A DNA stretch of 56,165 bases, taken from assembly GCA_947627665.1 (NCBI GenBank), contig CANQWX010000010.1, positions 1 through 56,165 of the forward strand, in the 5' to 3' direction. Below the pieces are notes generated by a model. That model worked only from the letters and a program-made list of their open reading frames with translations. It made no database searches and was not told the origin of the DNA. Position numbers and translations under genes: made by a program. The stretch comes from an uncultured Clostridia bacterium (GTDB taxonomy: Bacteria > Bacillota > Clostridia > Christensenellales > Borkfalkiaceae). How positions within the stretch are numbered: position 1 is the stretch's first letter; every line of letters begins with the position of its first letter. Positions 15,617-22,434 of the stretch are shown here, in pieces.

Positions 15617-15645
15617 AGTATAGCACAGGGACTGAAAAAATACAA
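15617..15645 (-). promoter_or_regulatory. Promoter upstream of the LRR leader
   Basis: -35 TTGTAT (15645-15640) and -10 TATACT (15622-15617), 17 bp apart and with a TGC extension, starting just after the dipeptidase stop codon. Confidence 0.65.
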
Positions 15646-15658
15646 GTATTTTTTGAAA

Positions 15659-16570
15659 TTATTCCAAGGCGCTAAGCACGCGCAGGGCGTTCGTGCGGCA
15701 AATTTTTTCGGCGATCCGCGTGCCGAATTTTTTTTGCAACGCTTCTATAAACCGCGGCATACATGCGGGGTTTTTCAGATAGGGATTTTCGGGAATGCCG
15801 TCGAAGTCGCTCCCGAGCGCCAAAACGTTTTCCCCGCCGACCTTTATGAGATGTTCGGCGTGCGCTATGAGCGCCGCTTTCTGCCCCGCCGCGCTTTTCT
15901 CCGCCGAGAGGAACCCGTCAAAAAAATTCAACCCGATCACCCCGCCGCTGTCCGCAATGCGCCGTATCTCTCCGTCGCCGAGGTTGCGCGGGTGCGGAAA
16001 GACTTCGCGCGCGTTGGAATGGCTCGCAACAAAGGGCGTATGTTTCATGATCTTAGCAACGTCCCGCACAAGGCGGTCGCTCCCGTGCGAAACGTCCGCA
16101 AGCATGCCAAGCTCCTTCATGCGCTCCACGGCGGTCTTGCCGAACGCCGTCAGACCCGTCTGCGTTTGGGTCGGCGCGCCGAACGCGTTGGCGTTCGGCG
16201 CGCCGATCTCGTTTTCGAAATTCCAGGTCAATGTCATCATGCGCACGCCGCGCAAGAAAAGCGCTTCGAGCTTTTCGAGGCTCCCCTCGATCGCTCCCCC
16301 CTCTTCCACCGTCAGCATGGCGTTGAGGCTCCCCTCTTCGATCTCCGAAAACTTCCGCACGGGCCGATAGCCCTCCCTCTTGCACATGGCATCGAATTTT
16401 TCGCAGAGGGAAACCGCCTGCGCAAACCGCCCCGCGGGAGAGCATTTCCGCACATCGACAAAAGCAGCGAAGCACTGTAATAAACAGCCGCCCCGCCGCA
16501 AATTCTCGCTTGTGACTTGCAAAACGCCCTCGTTTGTGAGGGCGTCGCAATGCAGATCGATATATTTCAT
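15659..16570 (-). CDS. Membrane dipeptidase (peptidase family M19)
   Basis: 303 residues from ATG 16570. The N terminus has the zinc-binding HCD (YIDLHCDALTNEG, residues 3-15). A metal-bridging Glu is in VEEGGAIEG, the His pair is in ADVSHGS and FVASHSNAR, and an Asp in GSDFDG. It is a zinc dipeptidase of renal-dipeptidase type that cleaves dipeptides, often with a D-residue. The frame can be opened to a GTG at 16597, but ATG 16570 overlaps the spoVM stop codon (ATGA), which explains the poorly spaced AAGGG. It is thus the last gene of a coupled rpe-thiN-spoVM-dipeptidase unit. No signal peptide is seen, so a cytoplasmic role is likely. Confidence 0.88.
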   Translation of the reverse strand: MKYIDLHCDALTNEGVLQVTSENLRRGGCLLQCFAAFVDVRKCSPAGRFAQAVSLCEKFDAMCKREGYRPVRKFSEIEEGSLNAMLTVEEGGAIEGSLEKLEALFLRGVRMMTLTWNFENEIGAPNANAFGAPTQTQTGLTAFGKTAVERMKELGMLADVSHGSDRLVRDVAKIMKHTPFVASHSNAREVFPHPRNLGDGEIRRIADSGGVIGLNFFDGFLSAEKSAAGQKAALIAHAEHLIKVGGENVLALGSDFDGIPENPYLKNPACMPRFIEALQKKFGTRIAEKICRTNALRVLSALE

Positions 16571-16632
16571 CCCTTGTAGAACAGCCGCACGAGGCACCCG
16601 AGCGCCCTCGGGAGCTTAAAGCAGATGATCAT
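16567..16632 (-). CDS. spoVM: Stage V sporulation peptide SpoVM
   Basis: A 21-codon ORF exactly fills the gap between thiN and the dipeptidase, overlapping both by ATGA, with AGGAGG four bases before its ATG. The core KLPRALGCLVRLF matches Bacillus SpoVM (KLPKFLGGIVRAM): a Lys-Leu-Pro turn followed by an amphipathic helix. In Bacillus spoVM also lies directly after thiN. SpoVM recognises the convex forespore membrane and recruits SpoIVA to start coat assembly. At 21 residues it is five shorter than the 26-residue Bacillus peptide. It is below usual gene-calling limits, so it is easily missed. Confidence 0.82.
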   Translation of the reverse strand: MIICFKLPRALGCLVRLFYKG

Positions 16633-17270
16633 ACTTCCTCCTCATTGATGATGACGAGCACATATCCCTTCTTTACCCAAAACGAAAAGTCCTCTTCGCC
16701 GTCCGTGAGATTGGAGATCCCGCGCGTAGAGCCGTAGCGGAGCCGCAAATCGTCGGCCGCATATTTGACTCCCGACATATTTATAATATGCGCGTCGCCG
16801 CCGAAAGGCAACAGCGAAACGGTCTGCCCCTTCTTGCAGACAAAGCTCTGTTTCCCCTTTCCGCAGAGGGCGATCGCCGCGCCGTTCGTTTGGAGCACGG
16901 CGGCCAAGGCGCCCGCCTCCTTCGCCTTATATAAAAGGTGCAAGTTGCCGAGGAAGTGGTCTTCGCGCTTCCCTCCTCCGCCGTAAAAGAAAAATTCGGT
17001 CGCACCAAGCTCCAAGGCTCTTTCCACGGCGAGTTCGCCGTCCGTTTCGTTCTTCTCGGCGGGGAAAATTTTCCGCGGTGCGGGAAGGGGCTTTTCGTCC
17101 AAAGAATCGAAATCGCCCAAATTCTCGTCTATCCTTACCTTCCCCTTCGCCCACGCGTATGCCCCGTCGCAACAGATGACGTAGGCGTTTTCCGTGGGAA
17201 TTTCCCCGCGGTACGGCTCGCCGTTCAGGAGAATGACCGCTTTGCTCTGCACGGGCCTCTCGCCGCTCAT
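16629..17270 (-). CDS. thiN: Thiamine pyrophosphokinase
   Basis: 213 residues. Transfers pyrophosphate from ATP to thiamine to give thiamine diphosphate. Family motifs: CCDGAYAWA (residues 33-41), LGDFDSL with the Asp pair near 51-57, EKNETDGELAVERALELGA near 72-90, and GGGGKREDHFLGNLHLL near 98-114; a C-terminal beta domain contains GSTRGISN. Start ATG 17270 overlaps the rpe stop (ATGA). The order rpe-thiN-spoVM is as in Bacillus. Confidence 0.93.
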   Translation of the reverse strand: MSGERPVQSKAVILLNGEPYRGEIPTENAYVICCDGAYAWAKGKVRIDENLGDFDSLDEKPLPAPRKIFPAEKNETDGELAVERALELGATEFFFYGGGGKREDHFLGNLHLLYKAKEAGALAAVLQTNGAAIALCGKGKQSFVCKKGQTVSLLPFGGDAHIINMSGVKYAADDLRLRYGSTRGISNLTDGEEDFSFWVKKGYVLVIINEEEV

Positions 17271-17914
17271 CCGCGCAACCTCTCGATCGTTCCCGCCATG
17301 TCCGCCGCCCGGAACACCGTGCTGCCCGCGACAATGACATTCGCCCCCGCCGCGATGATGTCTTTCACATTCTCCGCGGTGACGCCGCCGTCCACCTCGA
17401 TATCGAGGCCGCCTCGGCCGATCTTCTCACAGTAGTTGCGTAGTTTTTCAAGTTTTTTCAGCGTTTCTGGGATAAATTTCTGCCCGCCCCAACCGGGGTG
17501 AACGCTCATGAGAAGGAGCATATCGGCATTCTCCGCCGCGGGAAAGAGCTTTTCCACGTCCGTTTCGGGGTTGACGACCGCACTCTTTTTCACGCCGTAG
17601 CGCTCGATCTGTTGGAAGAGCTTGGGAATGTCGCATGCCTCGACGTGCACGGTGATGATGTCCGCGCCCGCTCTGACAAAATCTTCGATGTGCGTTTCGG
17701 GATGGAGCACCATGAGGTGACAGTCGAGCGGGAGCTTCGTGTGCGGGCGGAGCGCCTTCACCATCTGCGCGCCGAACGTGATGGGCGGCACGAAATTTCC
17801 GTCCATGACGTCGCAATGAACGAGGTCCGCGCCGCTTTTTTCGAGCCGTGCGACCTCTTCTCCCGCTTTTGAAAAATCGCTTGCCAGAATGCTCGGCGCA
17901 ATTTTGATTTTCAT
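17267..17914 (-). CDS. rpe: Ribulose-phosphate 3-epimerase
   Basis: 215 residues, normal length. Interconverts ribulose 5-phosphate and xylulose 5-phosphate in the pentose phosphate pathway. TIM-barrel motifs: IAPSILASDF at the N terminus, HCDVMDGNFVPPITFG (metal His/Asp, 33-48), DCHLMV (69-74), MSVHPGWGGQKFIPETLKK (137-155), and the closing EVDGGVT and ANVIVAGSTVF phosphate-binding loops. AAGGAGGAC precedes the ATG. Coupled to thiN. Confidence 0.97.
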   Translation of the reverse strand: MKIKIAPSILASDFSKAGEEVARLEKSGADLVHCDVMDGNFVPPITFGAQMVKALRPHTKLPLDCHLMVLHPETHIEDFVRAGADIITVHVEACDIPKLFQQIERYGVKKSAVVNPETDVEKLFPAAENADMLLLMSVHPGWGGQKFIPETLKKLEKLRNYCEKIGRGGLDIEVDGGVTAENVKDIIAAGANVIVAGSTVFRAADMAGTIERLRG

Positions 17915-17924
17915 ACCGTCCTCC

Positions 17925-18533
17925 TTATTCGTAAAAGAAGTCCTCTACGAGTTCGCCGCTCGCTTTCTTGTATAATCTTCCGTTCTCGGCGTAAAAGGTT
18001 TCGTTCTCCCCGTCCACCGTAAAGGAATAGGCGATCTTATAGAGGAAGTCGTATTCTCCGTTTTCGAGATCCTTCCCGCAATACATTTTCCCGTCCACGC
18101 CGTCGAACGAGCGGACGTTCTTCCCCATGTGCAGGGAAAAGATGAGCGTTTCGCAGTCATCGCCATCGCTGTGATGAAGGTCAAAGAACCCATCGTCGCA
18201 GACAAAATCGACCTCCTGCGTATTCACGCGCGCCGCGAACGGGCAGGGATACCCCCGCCCCGTGTAGCCGCCGAGCTTGGTGACGGGAAATCCCATGAAT
18301 TCGTCGGGGATCTCAAAGGACAGATCGCCGCCTTCCCATTCGGGACCGATGCAGAACGCGTCTTTGCGAAATTCACAGACGCCGAAAGACATTCTACCGT
18401 CCTCGGACGCGACAAACTCATAACTCCGCGCGACGAAGAGCGCGAGAAAAGCGACCCATGCGGCAACAAGGAGCAGACCGATCCCCAACCCGACACCCAC
18501 GCCGATCCAAACCGATTTTTTCTTCTCCGCCAT
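17925..18533 (-). CDS. Hypothetical membrane-anchored protein
   Basis: 202 residues, not recognised. A short positive N terminus is followed by one hydrophobic helix (about 9-34, GVGVGLGIGLLLVAAWVAF), so the rest is probably outside the membrane. The soluble part is acidic, with Cys scattered near 53, 61, 97, 111, 127 and 152 and repeating FYAENGRLYKKASG-like strands. It has a good RBS (AAAGGAG). It occupies the place where many Firmicutes carry stp, prkC and rsgA between rlmN and rpe. It starts just downstream of the REP-like hairpins and ends 11 bp before rpe, so it may head the rpe operon. Confidence 0.7.
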   Translation of the reverse strand: MAEKKKSVWIGVGVGLGIGLLLVAAWVAFLALFVARSYEFVASEDGRMSFGVCEFRKDAFCIGPEWEGGDLSFEIPDEFMGFPVTKLGGYTGRGYPCPFAARVNTQEVDFVCDDGFFDLHHSDGDDCETLIFSLHMGKNVRSFDGVDGKMYCGKDLENGEYDFLYKIAYSFTVDGENETFYAENGRLYKKASGELVEDFFYE

Positions 18534-18576
18534 CTTTGTACTCCTTTGTCCGAAACCGCGAAAAGCGTTTGCTCAT

Positions 18577-18620
18577 TTCCTCACGGAAAGATTTTGCAAT
18601 GCAAAAGATTTCCGTGAATA
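18577..18620. repeat. REP-like hairpin, copy 1
   Basis: TTTCCTCACGGAAA starts a near-perfect stem: CACGGAAA..TTTTGCA pairs with TGCAAAA..TTTCCGTG (18582-18616). Copy 2 at 18741 starts with the same 14 bases and also ends in CGTGAA plus AT-rich sequence. A GGAAAAT/ATTTTCC hairpin (18636-18653) and a CTTAGT/ACTAAG dyad lie between the copies. Confidence 0.75.
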
Positions 18621-18740
18621 TAAGCCCTGCGCGTTGGAAAATCGCTATTTTCCATAAGCGCACCCCATTTGCCGCACTCTTACGGCTTAGTGTCCGATGG
18701 AACGGCCGCGAGGACAACTAAGTTAAAACGTCCGCACAAG

Positions 18741-18785
18741 TTTCCTCACGGAAATTCTTCGCAAGAAGAATTTCGTGAACTTATA
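18741..18785. repeat. REP-like hairpin, copy 2, inside the rlmN 3' end
   Basis: TTTCCTCACGGAAA again starts a stem (CACGGAAATTCTT with AAGAAGAATTTCGTG, 18747-18777). The rlmN frame runs through it and uses its TGA (18746-18748) as stop codon. Confidence 0.75.
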
Positions 18786-19810
18786 TAGCTCGCTCTTAAT
18801 TGTCCGCATGCGCCGCCGATGTCGGAACCCATACTGCGCCGCAATGTAGCCGAAATGCCCTGCGCCTCCAAGATCTCCAAAAATTTGCGGGCGGTCATTT
18901 CTTCCGCGGCACGGAGAGGCCGCTCCTTTACCTCGTTGAGGCGGATCAGATTGACATGGCAGGGTCTGCCCTTTAACAGCTTTGCAAGCGCCAAAGCGTG
19001 CGCTTCGTCCGCATTTTCCCCCGAGATGAGGGTGTATTCGAAGATGTACCGCCGCCCCGTCTTTTGGAAATAGTTCGCGCAGGCCTCTAAAATTTCGGAA
19101 ATTTTATATTTGTTGGCGATCGGCATGGTGCGGGCACGCTCTTCGTCCGTCACGGCATGTAGAGATACCGTGAGATTGAGCGGAATGCCCTCCTCCGCAA
19201 ATTTCCGCATTTCGGGGACCAACCCGCAGGTGGAGAGGCTGATGTTCCGCGCGCTGATCGAGATCCCACCCTCGGCGGTGACATTCCGCAAAAAACGTAC
19301 GACGTTCCCGTAATTGTCGAACGGTTCCCCGCTGCCCATGAGAACGACGTTGGTCACGGCGCGGTTTTTGAGGGTCCCCCCCTCGCTGCGGTTGACGACT
19401 AAAATTTCAGATAAAATTTCCCCCGCCGTGAGGTCGCGCACCCGACCGCCCAGCGTAGAGGCGCAAAACTTGCACCCCATGCGGCAACCGACCTGCGTGG
19501 AAACGCACTGCGTGTTGCCGTATTTGTATTTCATGAACACGCCCTCGATGAGGTTTCCGTCCGCCAGCGCGAACAGAAATTTTTTCGTGCCGTCCTCTTG
19601 GGAGAGGAACGTTTTGACGATCCGCACGGGTTCGTCCTCGAACCGCTCCATAAGGGCGGCGCGGAGCGCGGGCGGGATGTTCAGTTCGGAGATCTTCTTC
19701 CCCTGCATAAGCCCGAGATAGATTTGATCGGCGCGGAATTTCTTTTCGCCGAGTTCCTCGACGAGCGCATACAATTGCTCGCGGGAAAGATCTTGCAGGA
19801 CCGATTTCAT
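18746..19810 (-). CDS. rlmN: 23S rRNA / tRNA adenine-C2 methyltransferase RlmN
   Basis: 354 residues. Radical-SAM enzyme that methylates A2503 of 23S rRNA and A37 of some tRNAs. The CxxxCxxC cluster motif is CRMGCKFC near residues 108-115; STQVG precedes it, LMGSGEPFDN and SLHAVTDEERARTMPI follow. The mechanistic C-terminal Cys is in GGACGQLRA near 340. The last dozen or so residues (SYISSRNSSCEEFP) are encoded by a REP-like hairpin and look like an accidental extension. The ATG overlaps the rsmB stop (ATGA). Confidence 0.95.
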   Translation of the reverse strand: MKSVLQDLSREQLYALVEELGEKKFRADQIYLGLMQGKKISELNIPPALRAALMERFEDEPVRIVKTFLSQEDGTKKFLFALADGNLIEGVFMKYKYGNTQCVSTQVGCRMGCKFCASTLGGRVRDLTAGEILSEILVVNRSEGGTLKNRAVTNVVLMGSGEPFDNYGNVVRFLRNVTAEGGISISARNISLSTCGLVPEMRKFAEEGIPLNLTVSLHAVTDEERARTMPIANKYKISEILEACANYFQKTGRRYIFEYTLISGENADEAHALALAKLLKGRPCHVNLIRLNEVKERPLRAAEEMTARKFLEILEAQGISATLRRSMGSDIGGACGQLRASYISSRNSSCEEFP

Positions 19811-21027
19811 TGCTTCCTCATTTTGGCGACATAGAAGCCCGCGCCAAAGGCGGTATCGGGCAAAAATTGCAGCCCGAACTGCGTTTTTTCATGGACGAGC
19901 GGACAGTCCGTCCTCTCCGCTTCGAAACTTCCCTCTTTCAAAAACGCCCCTACCACATCGTCGTTCTCTTCTCTTAGAACAGAACAGGTGGAATAATAGA
20001 GCGCGCCTCCTTGCTTGACATAGCGGGAACAGTTTTTGAGAATTGCAAGCTGGGTCTTTTGCAGTTCTTCGAAATTCTCCTCCGCCTTGCGCAACGGCAG
20101 ATCGGGATTTTCGGCGACCGTCCCAAGCCCCGAGCAGGGCACATCGCACAACACGCCGTCGAACGCCTCTTCCCATTCGGGGCGGAAGCGCGTGGAATCG
20201 GCCTCCGTCGCCGTCACATTCTTCACGCCCATGCGGGAGATATAGCTCTCGATGAGGGAAACGCGATGCCTGTGCAATTCGCAAGCCGTCACCTTGGCGC
20301 ATTTTTCGGCGAGCAAAACGCTCTTCCCCCCGGGTGCGGCGCAGGCGTCGAGCAGCGCTTCGCACGGTTCCACGACCGAACAGATCGCCACGCTTCCCAC
20401 CGATTGGAAGGTATAATCTCCCGCGAAAAAGCCGTCGTCGCGGACGAAATTCGGGAAGAGAAAGAGATGTGCAAAGGGCGTGTTTTCATGCGGGCGGGAG
20501 AGATAGTTCTCCTCGCCGCGCACAAAGCGCACGCAGAGGCCGCGGCTCCTTGCCGCCATGATCTGCTCCGCGCGCGCCCCGTACTGTTCTTTGAGTTTTT
20601 TTACCGCGAAAAGCGGGAAATTATAGCGGACAGAAAGCCCCTCGTCCCCTTCGGGGATCTTGACTTGGCTCTCGTCGAATCTCCGCAGAAAGGCGTTGAC
20701 GAAGCCCGCCATGCCCCCCTTCCCCATACGTTTTAAGAGGTCCACGGCGGTGTCCGTCACCATGTAGCGCGGCTTTTTGAGAAAGACGAGGGTAAAAAGA
20801 GCGATCTTCAGCAAGACCCGCACCGCCTGCTTGGGACTTTTGGGAGCGAACGTCCTGATACAGAGGGAGAGATAGCCGTCGTTTTCGAGCACGCCGTACA
20901 CCGTTTTTACCGTGCGGGCACGATGAAGCTCCTCGAGATCGGTTTCCGCAAGGGCGATCTTGAGGTGCGCGCCGTCGCCGTAAATTTTCGTCAAAACAAG
21001 ATACGGATCATAAAACGGGTTGGTCAA
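19807..21027 (-). CDS. rsmB: 16S rRNA cytosine-C5 methyltransferase RsmB
   Basis: About 406 residues from a TTG start at 21027 (AGGA seven bases upstream). The frame stays open further upstream, but only as the antisense-free shadow of fmt, so the longer version is unlikely. An N-terminal NusB-like RNA-binding domain (about 1-150) is followed by the SAM domain with DACAAPGGKSVLLAE. The catalytic Cys pair is in DVPCSGLGTV and STCSVLREEN. Methylates C967 of 16S rRNA. It overlaps the fmt 3' end by about 20 bp and rlmN by ATGA, and is part of the priA-def-fmt-rsmB-rlmN run. Confidence 0.92.
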   Translation of the reverse strand: MTNPFYDPYLVLTKIYGDGAHLKIALAETDLEELHRARTVKTVYGVLENDGYLSLCIRTFAPKSPKQAVRVLLKIALFTLVFLKKPRYMVTDTAVDLLKRMGKGGMAGFVNAFLRRFDESQVKIPEGDEGLSVRYNFPLFAVKKLKEQYGARAEQIMAARSRGLCVRFVRGEENYLSRPHENTPFAHLFLFPNFVRDDGFFAGDYTFQSVGSVAICSVVEPCEALLDACAAPGGKSVLLAEKCAKVTACELHRHRVSLIESYISRMGVKNVTATEADSTRFRPEWEEAFDGVLCDVPCSGLGTVAENPDLPLRKAEENFEELQKTQLAILKNCSRYVKQGGALYYSTCSVLREENDDVVGAFLKEGSFEAERTDCPLVHEKTQFGLQFLPDTAFGAGFYVAKMRKQ

Positions 21028-21931
21028 AGCGCTGTCCTGCCTGTATTTTTCTTCCGTTGAGGAAATCCGCCGCGGACATTCTCCGCCCGCCCGCGGGTTG
21101 CAGCTCGGTGATCCGCACGGCGCCTTCGCCGCATTTGACGACAAGCCCCGTCTTGGGGGAAGCGGAAAGCACCGTCCCCGCGGGAGCCTCTTCCGCGCAA
21201 GCCGTTTCCTCCGCGAACCAAAAATTCAGCATGAGTTCTCCCATGCGCGCATAGGCGAAGGGCGCAGGCGAAAGACCGCGGATGAGGCAGCTCACCTCCC
21301 GCGCGGACTTTGAAAAATCCACCTCGGTGCGGCTGACTTTTTTGCAGGTAAAGCCCTCCCCCTGCTTTTGCAGCGGAAGGTCGCCGCGGGCGATCATGTC
21401 CGCCGCCTTTACGATGAGTTCGCCCGAAAGGCGGGAGAGCCTGTCCTCGAGGGTGCCGAGGTCGTCGCTGTCGTAAATGGGGCATTTCTCCGCGAGGAGC
21501 ATGTCCCCCGTGTCGAGGCCGAGTTCGGTCTTCATAATGGTAACGCCCGTTTCCCGCAAGCCGTCGATGAGGGCGCGCGGGATGGGCGCCGCCCCGCGGT
21601 AGGCGGGAAGCAGGGAGGCGTGGATGTTCCACACGCCCCGCGGAAATGCGTCCAGGACCTCCTGCGTCAGAATTTGCCCATAGGCGCAGGTGACCATGCA
21701 ATCCGCCCCCAAACTTGCAAGAAACGCCCCTTCCTTGCCGATCTTTTCGGGCTGGAAAACGGGAATGCCGAGCCGCTCCGCTTCGCGCTTGACGGGCGAG
21801 GGGGTCAATACGCCCTTTCTGCCCTGCGGCCTGTCGGGCTGGGTGACGGCGGCGCAGACCCCGAAAGCCTCGTGCAACCGGCAAAGAGGCTCCACCGCAA
21901 ATTCGGGCGTGCCCGCAAAAACGATCTTCAT
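21008..21931 (-). CDS. fmt: Methionyl-tRNA formyltransferase
   Basis: 307 residues. Formylates initiator Met-tRNA using 10-formyl-tetrahydrofolate. Opens MKIVFAGTPEFAVEPL. The catalytic region is NIHASLLPAYRGAAPI (Asn/His near 106-108) with LGLDTGDMLL (catalytic Asp near 143). The C-terminal OB-like domain (about 205-307) has the usual GRRMSAADFLNG. Its ATG directly follows the def stop codon (TGAATG), so the two are coupled; deformylase later removes the formyl group this enzyme adds. Confidence 0.97.
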   Translation of the reverse strand: MKIVFAGTPEFAVEPLCRLHEAFGVCAAVTQPDRPQGRKGVLTPSPVKREAERLGIPVFQPEKIGKEGAFLASLGADCMVTCAYGQILTQEVLDAFPRGVWNIHASLLPAYRGAAPIPRALIDGLRETGVTIMKTELGLDTGDMLLAEKCPIYDSDDLGTLEDRLSRLSGELIVKAADMIARGDLPLQKQGEGFTCKKVSRTEVDFSKSAREVSCLIRGLSPAPFAYARMGELMLNFWFAEETACAEEAPAGTVLSASPKTGLVVKCGEGAVRITELQPAGGRRMSAADFLNGRKIQAGQRFDQPVL

Positions 21932-22387
21932 TCAATCCTCCGAATCGCGCAGACGCTGCGCCTTGTCGGTATAGAGCACGCCGTCGAGGTGGTCGAGTTC
22001 ATGGCAGACGGCGCGGGCGAAGAAATCCCGCGCAACAAGAGAGTATTTGTCCCCGTTTCTGTCCTGAAAGATGACCTTGACCTTGGACGGGCGGATGACG
22101 TCGCCCACCTTCCCCCGCACGGAGAGGCAGCCCTCGGGACCGGACTGTTCCCCCTTTTGCCAGACGAAAATGGGATTGATCAGCTCGAAATAACCCTCCT
22201 CCACGTCTACGGCGACCGCACGGAGAGGAACGCCCACCTGCGGCGCGGCAAGTCCCGCGCCCTCGGCTTTTTTCAGCGTTTCCTTCATGTCGTCGAGGAG
22301 TTTCCAAAGCTCCTTGTCGAATTTTTTGACGGGGCTGCACTTTTCCCTGAGAACGGGATCCCCGATCTGTAAAATATCAAGAACCAT
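21932..22387 (-). CDS. def: Peptide deformylase
   Basis: 151 residues. Removes the N-formyl group from nascent proteins. All three motifs are present: GAGLAAPQVG (43-52), EGCLSV with the metal Cys (85-90), and CHELDHLDG, the HExxH-type metal site (about 128-136). Met replaces the usual bulky residues nowhere in these motifs, so the protein should be active. Lies between priA and fmt as in most Firmicutes. Confidence 0.97.
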   Translation of the reverse strand: MVLDILQIGDPVLREKCSPVKKFDKELWKLLDDMKETLKKAEGAGLAAPQVGVPLRAVAVDVEEGYFELINPIFVWQKGEQSGPEGCLSVRGKVGDVIRPSKVKVIFQDRNGDKYSLVARDFFARAVCHELDHLDGVLYTDKAQRLRDSED

Positions 22388-22434
22388 AGCTCCTCCTCTT
22401 CTTTCCCGCCGCTTTCCGCCGTGCAGGCGGCTCC

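Noticed and set aside
21027-21144. Longer N terminus of rsmB starting at 21144
   Set aside because: The extra residues overlap fmt out of frame, have no RsmB similarity, and look like a fmt shadow; the TTG at 21027 fits the family start.
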